This document shows, piece after piece, positions 1-7,293 of a stretch of 64,000 bases of DNA. This stretch comes from Halomonas beimenensis (GTDB taxonomy: Bacteria > Pseudomonadota > Gammaproteobacteria > Pseudomonadales > Halomonadaceae). The position numbers and the translations under genes are program-made. Numbering within the stretch: position 1 is the first letter of the stretch; each line of letters starts with the position of its first letter. The DNA lies in contig NZ_CP021435.1 of assembly GCF_002549795.1 (NCBI RefSeq), positions 2,294,001-2,358,000 on the forward strand, given 5' to 3'. The notes beneath the pieces are model-generated. The model saw only the letters and a program-made list of their open reading frames with translations. It ran no database searches and had not been told where the DNA came from.

Positions 1-444
1 CGCGACCCGGCGCTGACGACAACGCTTGAGCCACAGCCAGACCATCACGGCCGCCGCGCCGGCGAAGGCCAGGCCCGCGACCAGTACCCGGGGCCAGGCG
101 AGCCCCAGCTGCATGCCATAGAGGACCCCGCCGCTGAACACGCCGAAGACGATCAGTGCATTGGCGAACAGCAGGTAAAGCTGGGCGCGGCTGCCGATGT
201 ATCCCGCCTGACGCAGCATCAACGCCAGCTCCGCCAGCCAGGGCCGATCGCTGGTCTGACGCCGCCACAGTACGCGACCGCCCCCCAGCAGGCGGGCTTC
301 CAGCGCCGCGGCCTGTCGACGATGATCCGCAACGCCGGACGACACCCTCGGCCCGCGACGCGGCGAGCGCACCAGCCGGGCCAGACGCAGGCAGAGGGCG
401 GCGGCCACCAGGGTCAGCAGCGAACTCGTCAACAGTAGCGTCAT
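1..444 (-). CDS. tadC: TadC-like Flp pilus inner-membrane platform protein (partial, N-terminal 148 codons)
   Basis: The reading frame starts at an ATG (442-444) behind a good GGAGGG ribosome-binding site and runs off the left edge of the window, so the C-terminal part is missing. The visible part has an N-terminal membrane segment, a basic cytoplasmic stretch and two hydrophobic segments around residues 90-135, as in the second GspF-type platform protein of Tad systems. It begins 22 bases after the stop of tadB in the same operon. In Tad pili, TadB and TadC form the inner-membrane platform on which the ATPase TadA acts. The assignment rests mostly on position after tadA-tadB plus the hydrophobic pattern, because the conserved GspF domain lies outside the window. 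Confidence 0.75.
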   Translation of the reverse strand, partial: MTLLLTSSLLTLVAAALCLRLARLVRSPRRGPRVSSGVADHRRQAAALEARLLGGGRVLWRRQTSDRPWLAELALMLRQAGYIGSRAQLYLLFANALIVFGVFSGGVLYGMQLGLAWPRVLVAGLAFAGAAAVMVWLWLKRCRQRRVA

Positions 445-466
445 CCTGACCTCCCTCCGGCACGCC

Positions 467-1345
467 CTAGATCGATTTCAGCATTCGCCATAGCGCCACG
501 CAGCCCCCCAGCTCGAGCAGCACCGCGGCCCACAACGCCATGCGGCCCCCGGCGGTGTCGAACATCGGCGCCATGAAGGCCGGGTTGCTGATCCACAGGA
601 AGGCCGCCAGGCCCACCGGCACGCAAGCCAGCACGAAGGCCGTGACCCGGGTCTCGCCGGTCAGGGCCCGCAACTCCCGCTGGCCCCTTTCCTGCTGGCG
701 CAGCAGCTCGACGAAACTACTCAGAATGTCCCTCAGACTGCCGCCATGGACCTGATTGACCTCCACCGCCGTGGCCAGGAGATCGAACTCCTGGATCTTC
801 AGCAGTTGCGCCTCGCGACGCAGGGCCTCGTGGAGTTCCATGCCCAGTTCCCGGCGCAGATTGACCCGCCCGATAGCCTCGCGCAGCGGGCCATCGCCCT
901 GCTCGCCGTTGCGCCGAAAGGCAATTTCCATGGTTGCCCCGGTGCCGAGATCACGAACCACCTGCTCGATGAGGCCGGGGAGACGGGCCCGGATGCGCTG
1001 GCGCAACTGCTGTGCACGCAGCCGCAGCAGTAGATTGCCCCCCAGCAAGAGCCCGAGGATCACCAAGGCGCCTGACCGATGGGCGAAGACCATCAGCGCC
1101 AGCACGATCAGCGCCACGCCAACGCCACCGACGACCACCACGCCTCGAGGAGTGGCATGCACGCCCGCCGCCGTCAGGTAATCGAGCAGCCAGTGCATGA
1201 GTGATTCCCGAGGCAACCGTCGCAGGCGACGCCCCTGCTTGACTCGGATCGCCCGATCGCTCTCCCGGGAAGCGCTGCGCCACAGCAAGGCGGCCGCCAG
1301 GAAGAGCAGCAGCATGGTGATCGACCAGAGTTGCCAGGCGCTCAT
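467..1345 (-). CDS. tadB: TadB-like Flp pilus assembly protein (type II secretion system F domain)
   Basis: A 292-residue inner-membrane platform protein of the Flp/Tad type IVb pilus. It has a membrane segment at residues 6-22, a pair at about 65-105, and a pair at the C-terminus (about 235-290). Between them is a cytoplasmic four-helix GspF-type domain containing the typical RLPGLIEQVVRDLGTG-like helix. The ATG overlaps the tadA stop codon in an ATGA arrangement (1342-1345), with GGAG just upstream inside tadA, so the two are probably translationally coupled. Length and order (tadA, tadB, tadC) match Tad operons. It should partner TadC and transmit TadA-driven motion to the growing pilus. 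Confidence 0.9.
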   Translation of the reverse strand: MSAWQLWSITMLLLFLAAALLWRSASRESDRAIRVKQGRRLRRLPRESLMHWLLDYLTAAGVHATPRGVVVVGGVGVALIVLALMVFAHRSGALVILGLLLGGNLLLRLRAQQLRQRIRARLPGLIEQVVRDLGTGATMEIAFRRNGEQGDGPLREAIGRVNLRRELGMELHEALRREAQLLKIQEFDLLATAVEVNQVHGGSLRDILSSFVELLRQQERGQRELRALTGETRVTAFVLACVPVGLAAFLWISNPAFMAPMFDTAGGRMALWAAVLLELGGCVALWRMLKSI

Positions 1346-2592
1346 GCCGGCTCCTCGATACGCTTTTGCCAGTCGATGTCATCGACCAATCGCCGATCGT
1401 TGCGGTGGTAGAGGGTCGCCAGGCTCACCCGGTCCTCGGTCAGGCCACGCACTTGCTGGACCTCGACGACATGGCGATGCCCCTGGCCGTCCCGGGTGAC
1501 ATGCACCACCAGGTCGAGCGCCGTGGCAATGATCTGGTTGACCAGTCCATCGCTGGCCTCGAAGCCGGCCAGTCGCACCATCATCTGCAACCGCACCAGG
1601 GCGTCCCGGGCGGAGTTGGCATGCACGGTGCTCATCGACCCCAGGTGTCCGGTATTCATGGCCTGCAGCATGTCGAGGGCCTCGTCGCCCCGGCTCTCGC
1701 CGAGGATGACCCGATCCGGGCGCATGCGCAGGGCGTTGCGCACCAATTGCCGAGCGGTGATCTCGCCCTCCCCCTCGCTGTTGGGCGGCCGGGTCTCCAG
1801 GCGCACCACGTGGCTGTTGCCAAGCTGCAGCTCGGCGGCATCCTCGATGGTCACCACTCGCTCGTGATGGGGAATGTCGCGGCTGAGGATATTCAGCAAG
1901 GTCGTCTTGCCCGAGCCGGTGGCACCACTGATCAGCACGTTGCGCCGGTCGGCCACCGCCTGGCGCAGCAACGCCATCAGGGGCGCGGTCACCGCATCGC
2001 CGCGCACCAGATCCTCCGCGGTCAGCGCCTCGCGGCGAAACTTGCGGATCGACACGCAGGGCCCATCCAGGGCAAGCGGCGGAATCACCACGTTGACCCG
2101 GGACCCATCCGGCAGCCGCGCGTCCACCATGGGGCTGGACTCGTCCAGGCGGCGGCCCAGGGGAGCCAGCATGCGGCGCACCACGCGCAGCACATGGGCG
2201 TCGTTGATGAAACGCTCCTCGACCCGTTCCAGTCGCCCCCGACGCTCGACCAGGATATGGTCGGGCCCATTGATGAGAATATCGGAGATATCCTCATCCT
2301 TGAGCAGCGGTTGGAGGGGGCCGAAGCCCGTCACCTCGTTGAGCACTTCCCTGGCCAGGACTTCCAGGGCCTCCAGCGGCACGAACTGGTGACGCTGGTC
2401 GAAGTATTCACGCACCAGGCTCTCGATGCGCACCAGCATGGAGGAGGGTTCGTCACCGAACAGGCTCTCGTCGTCCTCCAGGCGCTCGATCACCTCGCGG
2501 TGCAGCGCCGCCTTGAGGCTCCCGTCGGACAAGTCGACCTGCTCTCGTGCCTGAGACGGCTTATGCCGGCTCAGGGAGCGCCATGCGCCCAT
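1342..2592 (-). CDS. tadA: TadA/CpaF-type pilus assembly ATPase
   Basis: A hexameric secretion ATPase of the VirB11/CpaF family that powers Flp pilus assembly at the inner membrane. The sequence shows the N-terminal region with a [18 protein letters not shown] block, Walker A (GATGSGKT, about residue 223), the Asp box ([10 protein letters not shown]), Walker B ([11 protein letters not shown]) and the His box ([13 protein letters not shown]). All catalytic boxes look intact. I chose the ATG at 2592 because AGGAGG sits five bases upstream; a GTG two codons earlier is the alternative. It follows rcpA directly and overlaps tadB. A TadZ/CpaE localisation ATPase, which usually lies between rcpA and tadA, is absent here. 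Confidence 0.95.
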   Translation of the reverse strand: MGAWRSLSRHKPSQAREQVDLSDGSLKAALHREVIERLEDDESLFGDEPSSMLVRIESLVREYFDQRHQFVPLEALEVLAREVLNEVTGFGPLQPLLKDEDISDILINGPDHILVERRGRLERVEERFINDAHVLRVVRRMLAPLGRRLDESSPMVDARLPDGSRVNVVIPPLALDGPCVSIRKFRREALTAEDLVRGDAVTAPLMALLRQAVADRRNVLISGATGSGKTTLLNILSRDIPHHERVVTIEDAAELQLGNSHVVRLETRPPNSEGEGEITARQLVRNALRMRPDRVILGESRGDEALDMLQAMNTGHLGSMSTVHANSARDALVRLQMMVRLAGFEASDGLVNQIIATALDLVVHVTRDGQGHRHVVEVQQVRGLTEDRVSLATLYHRNDRRLVDDIDWQKRIEEPA

Positions 2593-2601
2593 GGTCACCT
2601 C

Positions 2602-3948
2602 CTAGCGGGAAAACCCGACGTTGCCCAGGCGCTCGATCTCGCGGGCGTCCCGGGGGTCGAACAGCAGCTCGAGGAAGCTCGGGTCATAGCGCCCCAGGGC
2701 CTCGCCCGGCAGCTCGCCCAGCTCGACGCCGGCGGCGATGGGTGAGACCAGATGCGGGGTAACGATCATGATCAGTTCCTTCTCCTCACGCTCGAAGCGG
2801 GTCGAGCGGAAGAAGGCCCCCAGCACCGGGAGATCCCCCAGGCCGGGAAACTTGTCGACGCTCTGGATCGTGGAATTGCTGACCAGGCCGCTGATGATGA
2901 AGCTCTCGCCATCCCCCAGCTGGATGGTGGTGTCGGTGCGCCGTACGCTGAGGGAGGGTACGGCGATGCCGCTGGACTGCACCGCGCGCGTGAAGTCCAG
3001 CTCGCTGACCTCCGGCGCCACCTTGAGCATGATGCGATCGCCGTCGAGTACCGTGGGCGTCAGCCGCAGGCGGATGCCGAACTCCTTGAAGTCCACCGAG
3101 ACGTCGCCGTCACTGGCATTGCTGGGGAAGGGAAACTCCCCGCCGGCCAGAAAGGAAGCGCTCTGGCCGGAGAGCGTCACCAGGCTGGGTTCGGCCAGGG
3201 TGTAGGCGAAGCCGTTGTTGCGCAGGGCGCTGATCACGCCGAGGATCCCTTCGTTGGCGTTGCCGCCGATGATCGAGAAGCCGCCGTCCACCGAGATCGG
3301 CGACAGCACGCTGCCGTCGTTGAGGAAGGCGCTGCCGCTGTCGGTACTGCCCACCGCGAACTGGGTGTTGCCGCCGTTGTCGCGGCCGAGGAAGAAGCCG
3401 GCGGACTCCAGGCGGCGACGGCTGACCTCCACGACCCGGATATCGGTCTGCACCTGCACCGGCCCGGACTGGCGGGTGGCATCCACCGGCGCGGCCTCGC
3501 CGAAGCGGACCAGGGCCTGATCGTGACGCTCCAGGGAGACCGTCTCGCCTGCCAGCCGCGGAACGCCGGCGTCGAGGCTCAGGTGATACTCGTCCTCGAG
3601 CCCCCGGGCCGCCGCCGGTCGGACCTCGAGGCGCAGCGCCTGGGGAGTTCGGCGCCCGGCGAGCCAGACCCGGAGCGAGGTCGCCCCGGGGCCGATGCCG
3701 GTCACCAGCAACTGGCGCGCATCGACGACCTGGACATCGGCGATGCCCCCGCTGCCGACGGCGGTACGCACGATATCCCGGCCATAGCCGAGACGCTTCT
3801 GCTCCCCCACCAGCAGGGTCATGGGTCGTTCTTCGTTGCTGGCCAGGGCCGGGGGCGCCCAGCCGGCCAGCAGAATCAGCCAGGCCAGGAGCAGTGCCCG
3901 GCTCGGGCGGGACACCGGGCACCACGATCGCATTCGGGAGCTGCTCAT
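2602..3948 (-). CDS. rcpA: RcpA/CpaC-type outer-membrane secretin of the Flp pilus
   Basis: An outer-membrane secretin through which the Flp pilus exits. It has a signal peptide ending near PPALA-S. Next comes the BON/N0-like domain typical of CpaC (about residues 45-120, with GPGATSLRVW). The C-terminal secretin domain carries VEVSRRRLESAGF, FLAGGEFPFP, a VDFKEFGIRLRLTPTVL block and VDKFPGLGDLPVLGAFFRS, which are family signatures. Start choice is uncertain: ATG at 3948 gives a clean signal peptide, while an in-frame ATG at 3981 adds 11 residues. It sits between rcpC and tadA. No separate RcpB/CpaD pilotin gene is next to it, so another protein may help it insert. Confidence 0.93.
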   Translation of the reverse strand: MSSSRMRSWCPVSRPSRALLLAWLILLAGWAPPALASNEERPMTLLVGEQKRLGYGRDIVRTAVGSGGIADVQVVDARQLLVTGIGPGATSLRVWLAGRRTPQALRLEVRPAAARGLEDEYHLSLDAGVPRLAGETVSLERHDQALVRFGEAAPVDATRQSGPVQVQTDIRVVEVSRRRLESAGFFLGRDNGGNTQFAVGSTDSGSAFLNDGSVLSPISVDGGFSIIGGNANEGILGVISALRNNGFAYTLAEPSLVTLSGQSASFLAGGEFPFPSNASDGDVSVDFKEFGIRLRLTPTVLDGDRIMLKVAPEVSELDFTRAVQSSGIAVPSLSVRRTDTTIQLGDGESFIISGLVSNSTIQSVDKFPGLGDLPVLGAFFRSTRFEREEKELIMIVTPHLVSPIAAGVELGELPGEALGRYDPSFLELLFDPRDAREIERLGNVGFSR

Positions 3949-4014
3949 GCTCTTCGTATCCTTATTCCCTACGCATTCCATGTCGTTATCACGCGGCCTC
4001 GACGGGGCGAGCCA

Positions 4015-4971
4015 TCAGCCGCCCACGCGCACCGTGCGGACCTCGCGACCCACCTGCTGGACCACCTGCCGCCCGGCGGGACGAGATGTACCGCGCGAGG
4101 GCGCCGCCGGGCGCCTCGTCTCGCCCTCGCGACCCATCAGCGCATCGAACTCGACGGCCTCGCCCAGATCCCTGGCCTCATCCTCCTCGCCTTCCGGGGC
4201 GCTCGACGCCAGTGTGGCCGGCATCAGCCAGCTACCCGCCGGCGACTCCCCCGGGTTCAGCGCGGCCCGGCGCTCCTCGGCGCCGACCACCGCCAGCCGC
4301 AACCGGCCGGTGGCCTCGGCGAGCAGCAGCCGAGGCGCCTGATCCGCTTCCAGGGCCAGCACGGCGGTGCGACCGCTGCGCTTGGCTCCCTCGCCCTCGG
4401 CCGGCGGCTGGCCCTGCAGGGCCTCGCCGAAGCTCAGCACCTCGACGTCCGCCAGCACCCGACGGGCCAGCCGGGTGCGGTCGTCATCGTCATCCTGGGC
4501 ATAGAAGAGCACGTCGACATGATCCCCGGGAGCCACGAAGCCGCCCCCGCCGATCACCTCGTCGACGCCCACCGCGATGGCCCGCTTGCCCGGCGGCACG
4601 GCCTCGGCCAGCAGGCCGCCGGCGGCGAAGTGCTCGGGGCGGAGCACATCCCCGGGCGCGAGGGGGCGAGTCAGCACCCGCCCTTCCACCTCGGTGAAGT
4701 CGGCGAAGCTGGCATCCAGCGGCCGGGGGTAGTCGATCCGCTGGAGCGGCGAGGTCTCGCCCTCGCCGAGCCCCTCCAGCCGAGTCCCCACCGGCAGTCG
4801 CCGAGCCGCGGTCAGCACCGGATGCCCCGCCTCGGAGTCGGCGGTGGCAACCACCGGCGACGAGGCCACGGGCGCCGGCACGTCCCGAGCCATGCGCCAG
4901 CCGGCGAAGGCCAGCCCCATGGCGATCACCACCAATAGGGCGGCGATACCCTTTAACATATTTGGTGACAT
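4015..4971 (-). CDS. rcpC: RcpC/CpaB-type Flp pilus assembly protein (SAF domain)
   Basis: A periplasmic, inner-membrane-anchored Tad protein of about 318 residues. The N-terminal segment MLKGIAALLVVIAMGLAFAGW is a membrane anchor. It is followed by a SAF/CpaB fold with TAARRLPVGTRLEG, TRPLAPGDVLRPEHF and the VDEVIGGGGFVAPGDHVDVLF block. The C-terminal 60 residues are acidic and then Arg/Pro-rich and look disordered. Start chosen at 4971 behind GAGAG; 4998 and 4959 are also possible. It lies directly between the pilin gene and rcpA, the usual rcpC place, and is thought to work with the secretin. Confidence 0.88.
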   Translation of the reverse strand: MSPNMLKGIAALLVVIAMGLAFAGWRMARDVPAPVASSPVVATADSEAGHPVLTAARRLPVGTRLEGLGEGETSPLQRIDYPRPLDASFADFTEVEGRVLTRPLAPGDVLRPEHFAAGGLLAEAVPPGKRAIAVGVDEVIGGGGFVAPGDHVDVLFYAQDDDDDRTRLARRVLADVEVLSFGEALQGQPPAEGEGAKRSGRTAVLALEADQAPRLLLAEATGRLRLAVVGAEERRAALNPGESPAGSWLMPATLASSAPEGEEDEARDLGEAVEFDALMGREGETRRPAAPSRGTSRPAGRQVVQQVGREVRTVRVGG

Positions 4972-5041
4972 CACAGACTCTCTATGAAGAACCGTCATCC
5001 AGGAGGCAGCGCTACCCGATCACTTCAAAACGCTTTCATTT

Positions 5042-5278
5042 TCAGGAATTCAACGCATTTTGAATCTTGGTAAAGAAAGTCTCAAAAGCACCAGCGATAT
5101 CGACATCACCCGCACTGGAGGCAGTAAAAATGGCCAATGCAATCACCGCTGCAATAATGGCGTACTCGATCGCACTCGCCCCGCGCTGACGGCGAAAGAC
5201 CGGGCGATTGAGCTGGGCGTTCCCTTGTTCGGCGTGGACCTTGCCAAAGGCGTGATGGAGAGAAGTCAGTTTCATCAT
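5042..5278 (-). CDS. flp: Flp family type IVb pilin precursor
   Basis: A 78-residue pilin subunit. It carries the class IVb prepilin cleavage pattern: Gly33 followed by ASAIEYA, so the G-x4-EY rule predicts cleavage after Gly33, with mature Glu5-Tyr6. A hydrophobic helix (IIAAVIALAIFTASSA) follows, and the mature pilin is only about 45 residues. The leader of 33 residues is longer than is usual for Flp pilins. The prepilin peptidase (TadV/CpaA) is not in the window. It is the first gene of the Tad block, 75 bases after the end of the TPS transporter gene on the same strand. I saw no clear promoter in that gap. Confidence 0.9.
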   Translation of the reverse strand: MMKLTSLHHAFGKVHAEQGNAQLNRPVFRRQRGASAIEYAIIAAVIALAIFTASSAGDVDIAGAFETFFTKIQNALNS

Positions 5279-5352
5279 GGAGATCCCTTTCGTCTTGATG
5301 TCGTCGGGTATTGCACCCTGCGTTACCGTCGGCGATGCCGGCGATATTCTTC

Positions 5353-7086
5353 TCAGCCGCCGAAGTCCCAGGTCAGGCGCGCATTGATGCGCCCCCGGCG
5401 GCTCTCGTCGTCCTCGGGGCGGTCGCCGATGGGGTAGGCGTACTCGACGCCGAGGCGATAGCGTCCCTCGTCCCGAAATTCGATACCGGTGGCCGCCGAG
5501 CCCAGGTCGTGCTCGACGTCCCCTTCGGTGAAGGCGGTATGGGCGCCATCCACGGCCAGATAGGGCTCGAGGCGCGTCAGCCAGGCCATGTCCAGCGCGT
5601 GGCGATAACGAAGCTCCAGTTCACCGGCGTAACCGCGCTCGCCCTCGGCCTGGCCATCGGGGTAGGCACGGCCGAAACGGTTGCCCCCGTAGTTTCCATG
5701 CTCGGCCGTGGGCAGGTCATCGTCGGTCCAGAAGCCGGCCAGGCGCATCGACAGGCGCCAGCGCGGCGACAGGGCCTCCAGCCAGCGTCCCTGCAGGGCG
5801 AAGCGAGTGAAGTCGAGCTCCTCGTCGCCGACCGCGGAGGCATTGCCCACGCTCACCACGTTGCGGTTGCCGCCGAGATCCAGGCCGTGCCGCACCTCGG
5901 CACGGGCTTCCAGGCGGCGGTGGTCGCTGCCGGTCAGGAAGCGGCTACCCAGCTCCAGTGTCGAGTAGCGCACGTCCTGGCGCGCCGTCAGCGCCGTCTG
6001 CCCGTCCGAGACGAAGGCATAGTCGACGGTCTCGTCGAGATGCTCCAGCGTCGCCTCGAGATCCCAGCGGCGTTCGCGCCCCAGGATCAGGGGATAATCG
6101 ACCCCGAAGCGGAAACGATCGCGGACCTTGTCCTCCCGGACCTCGATGGCCTCATCCCGGGGATGCGGCGATGCGTCCTCGCCCTCGAAGCGCTGGGCAT
6201 TCAGGATCAGGCGCAGGCCATCGCTGCCCAGGGCCTGGCGATACTCCATCGCATGGAAGGCATCCTCGGTCTCGAGGGGCAGCAGCGAGGCGAAGGACAG
6301 CGACTCCGCGTAAGGGGTATGGCTGCGGAAGGCCAGGTTGGCCAGCAGGCGCGCTTCGTCCTCGTCACCGCCCTCGACGGTCAGGCCACCATCGATGCGC
6401 TGGCGATCCCGCTGCTCGACGCGCAGGGTCGTGGCCCCGGAAGGCGTTCGCGGCACCGGGGCATTGACCGCCAGGGTGACGCCGGGAATGCGCTCGATCA
6501 GGCCGGTATAGCGTTCGAAGGTCTCACGGGACAACGGCCGTTCGGCCCGCATCCTCGCTACCAGGCGTTCGACGCGGGCGGCGACCGCGGCGTCGTCCAC
6601 GGCGATCTCGCTGCGGGCGATATAGCCCTCGACGATGACCACCGAGACGGTGCCGTCACGGAAGTTGTTGCTGGGCAGGTAGGCGTAGGAGAGCGGGTAG
6701 CCGGCCTCCTGATAGCGTCGGGTGATCGCTTCCACGGCCGCGATCAAGCGGCCCAGGCGCACCTCCTCGCCGACCAGCGGCTGGATGGGGGCAGTCAGCG
6801 TCTCGAGCTCGAAGATGCTGCCCCCGAGAATCTCGATACGCGAGACTGCCACCAGGCTATCTCGACTCAGCCGACCGGCGACCTCGGGAAGGCTGACCTC
6901 GACCTCCCGGGCACGGCGCTGCTCGAACATTTCACGCAAGGGGGGCGACAACGTCGGCTGACGCTCGTCGATGACGGCGGGCAAATCGCTCGCCGCGTAT
7001 ATGGCTACCGGCATCGCCAATGGCGTAGCCACTGCCAGCGAAGCCAGGCTTCGCCGAATCCTGCTCAAGCCTGTCCTTGGCATCAT
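5353..7086 (-). CDS. ShlB/FhaC/HecB-family two-partner-secretion outer-membrane transporter
   Basis: A TpsB-type Omp85-superfamily transporter of about 577 residues. It has a signal peptide (RIRRSLASLAVATPLAMPVAIYA), then a POTRA region about 90-240 (SRIEILGG, YQEAGYPLSYAYLP, GTVSVVIVEGYI), then a C-terminal beta-barrel domain of alternating short strands ending in RLTWDFGG. TpsB proteins export large beta-helical TpsA exoproteins carrying an N-terminal TPS domain. No gene with a TPS domain lies beside it: upstream is a repeat lipoprotein and downstream is the Flp pilin. Start chosen at 7086, just before the signal peptide and behind GGAG; a longer start at 7140 is less likely. A promoter is visible at 7196-7224. 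Confidence 0.88.
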   Translation of the reverse strand: MMPRTGLSRIRRSLASLAVATPLAMPVAIYAASDLPAVIDERQPTLSPPLREMFEQRRAREVEVSLPEVAGRLSRDSLVAVSRIEILGGSIFELETLTAPIQPLVGEEVRLGRLIAAVEAITRRYQEAGYPLSYAYLPSNNFRDGTVSVVIVEGYIARSEIAVDDAAVAARVERLVARMRAERPLSRETFERYTGLIERIPGVTLAVNAPVPRTPSGATTLRVEQRDRQRIDGGLTVEGGDEDEARLLANLAFRSHTPYAESLSFASLLPLETEDAFHAMEYRQALGSDGLRLILNAQRFEGEDASPHPRDEAIEVREDKVRDRFRFGVDYPLILGRERRWDLEATLEHLDETVDYAFVSDGQTALTARQDVRYSTLELGSRFLTGSDHRRLEARAEVRHGLDLGGNRNVVSVGNASAVGDEELDFTRFALQGRWLEALSPRWRLSMRLAGFWTDDDLPTAEHGNYGGNRFGRAYPDGQAEGERGYAGELELRYRHALDMAWLTRLEPYLAVDGAHTAFTEGDVEHDLGSAATGIEFRDEGRYRLGVEYAYPIGDRPEDDESRRGRINARLTWDFGG

Positions 7087-7173
7087 GGGTTTCCCTGCTC
7101 CTTCACAGCGATCCGCCCCTTTCTGTGGCCCATTTGTCATCTAAGTATTCAAGGACCAGGTGGCGTCTCTGTA

Positions 7174-7189
7174 CCGAATTCAAATTCGG
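7174..7189. promoter_or_regulatory. AT-rich perfect inverted repeat downstream of the TPS-gene promoter
   Basis: CCGAATT, two bases, AATTCGG: a perfect 7-bp inverted repeat just downstream of the predicted -10 box of the TPS transporter gene. The placement fits an operator for a dimeric repressor. It could also be a small hairpin in the leader transcript. The binding protein is unknown. Confidence 0.4.
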
Positions 7190-7195
7190 CATATA

Positions 7196-7224
7196 TATCT
7201 AAGCAGATTTCGAGCAAGTGTCAA
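7196..7224 (-). promoter_or_regulatory. Predicted sigma-70 promoter for the TPS transporter (and possibly flp operon)
   Basis: On the minus strand a perfect -35 box TTGACA (7219-7224) is followed after 17 bases by TAGATA (7196-7201), inside the only markedly AT-rich stretch in this part of the window. It sits in the gap between the repeat lipoprotein and the transporter gene. The downstream Tad genes could be read from it, since no other promoter is obvious before flp. Confidence 0.6.
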
Positions 7225-7293
7225 AATCTTTTCCTAAGAATAATTGGCGGCCCGAGGCCGCCGACTACGCTCCCAGGCACCGATTGCCATGGT

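Noticed and set aside
2752..4938. A 728-codon open frame on the plus strand opposite rcpA-rcpC
   Set aside because: Crosses two well-supported minus-strand genes and their intergenic gap; no motif.
5353..7086. Reading the TPS transporter as BamA or a TonB receptor
   Set aside because: Only one POTRA-like region is visible and there is no TonB box or plug. The ShlB-type layout fits better.
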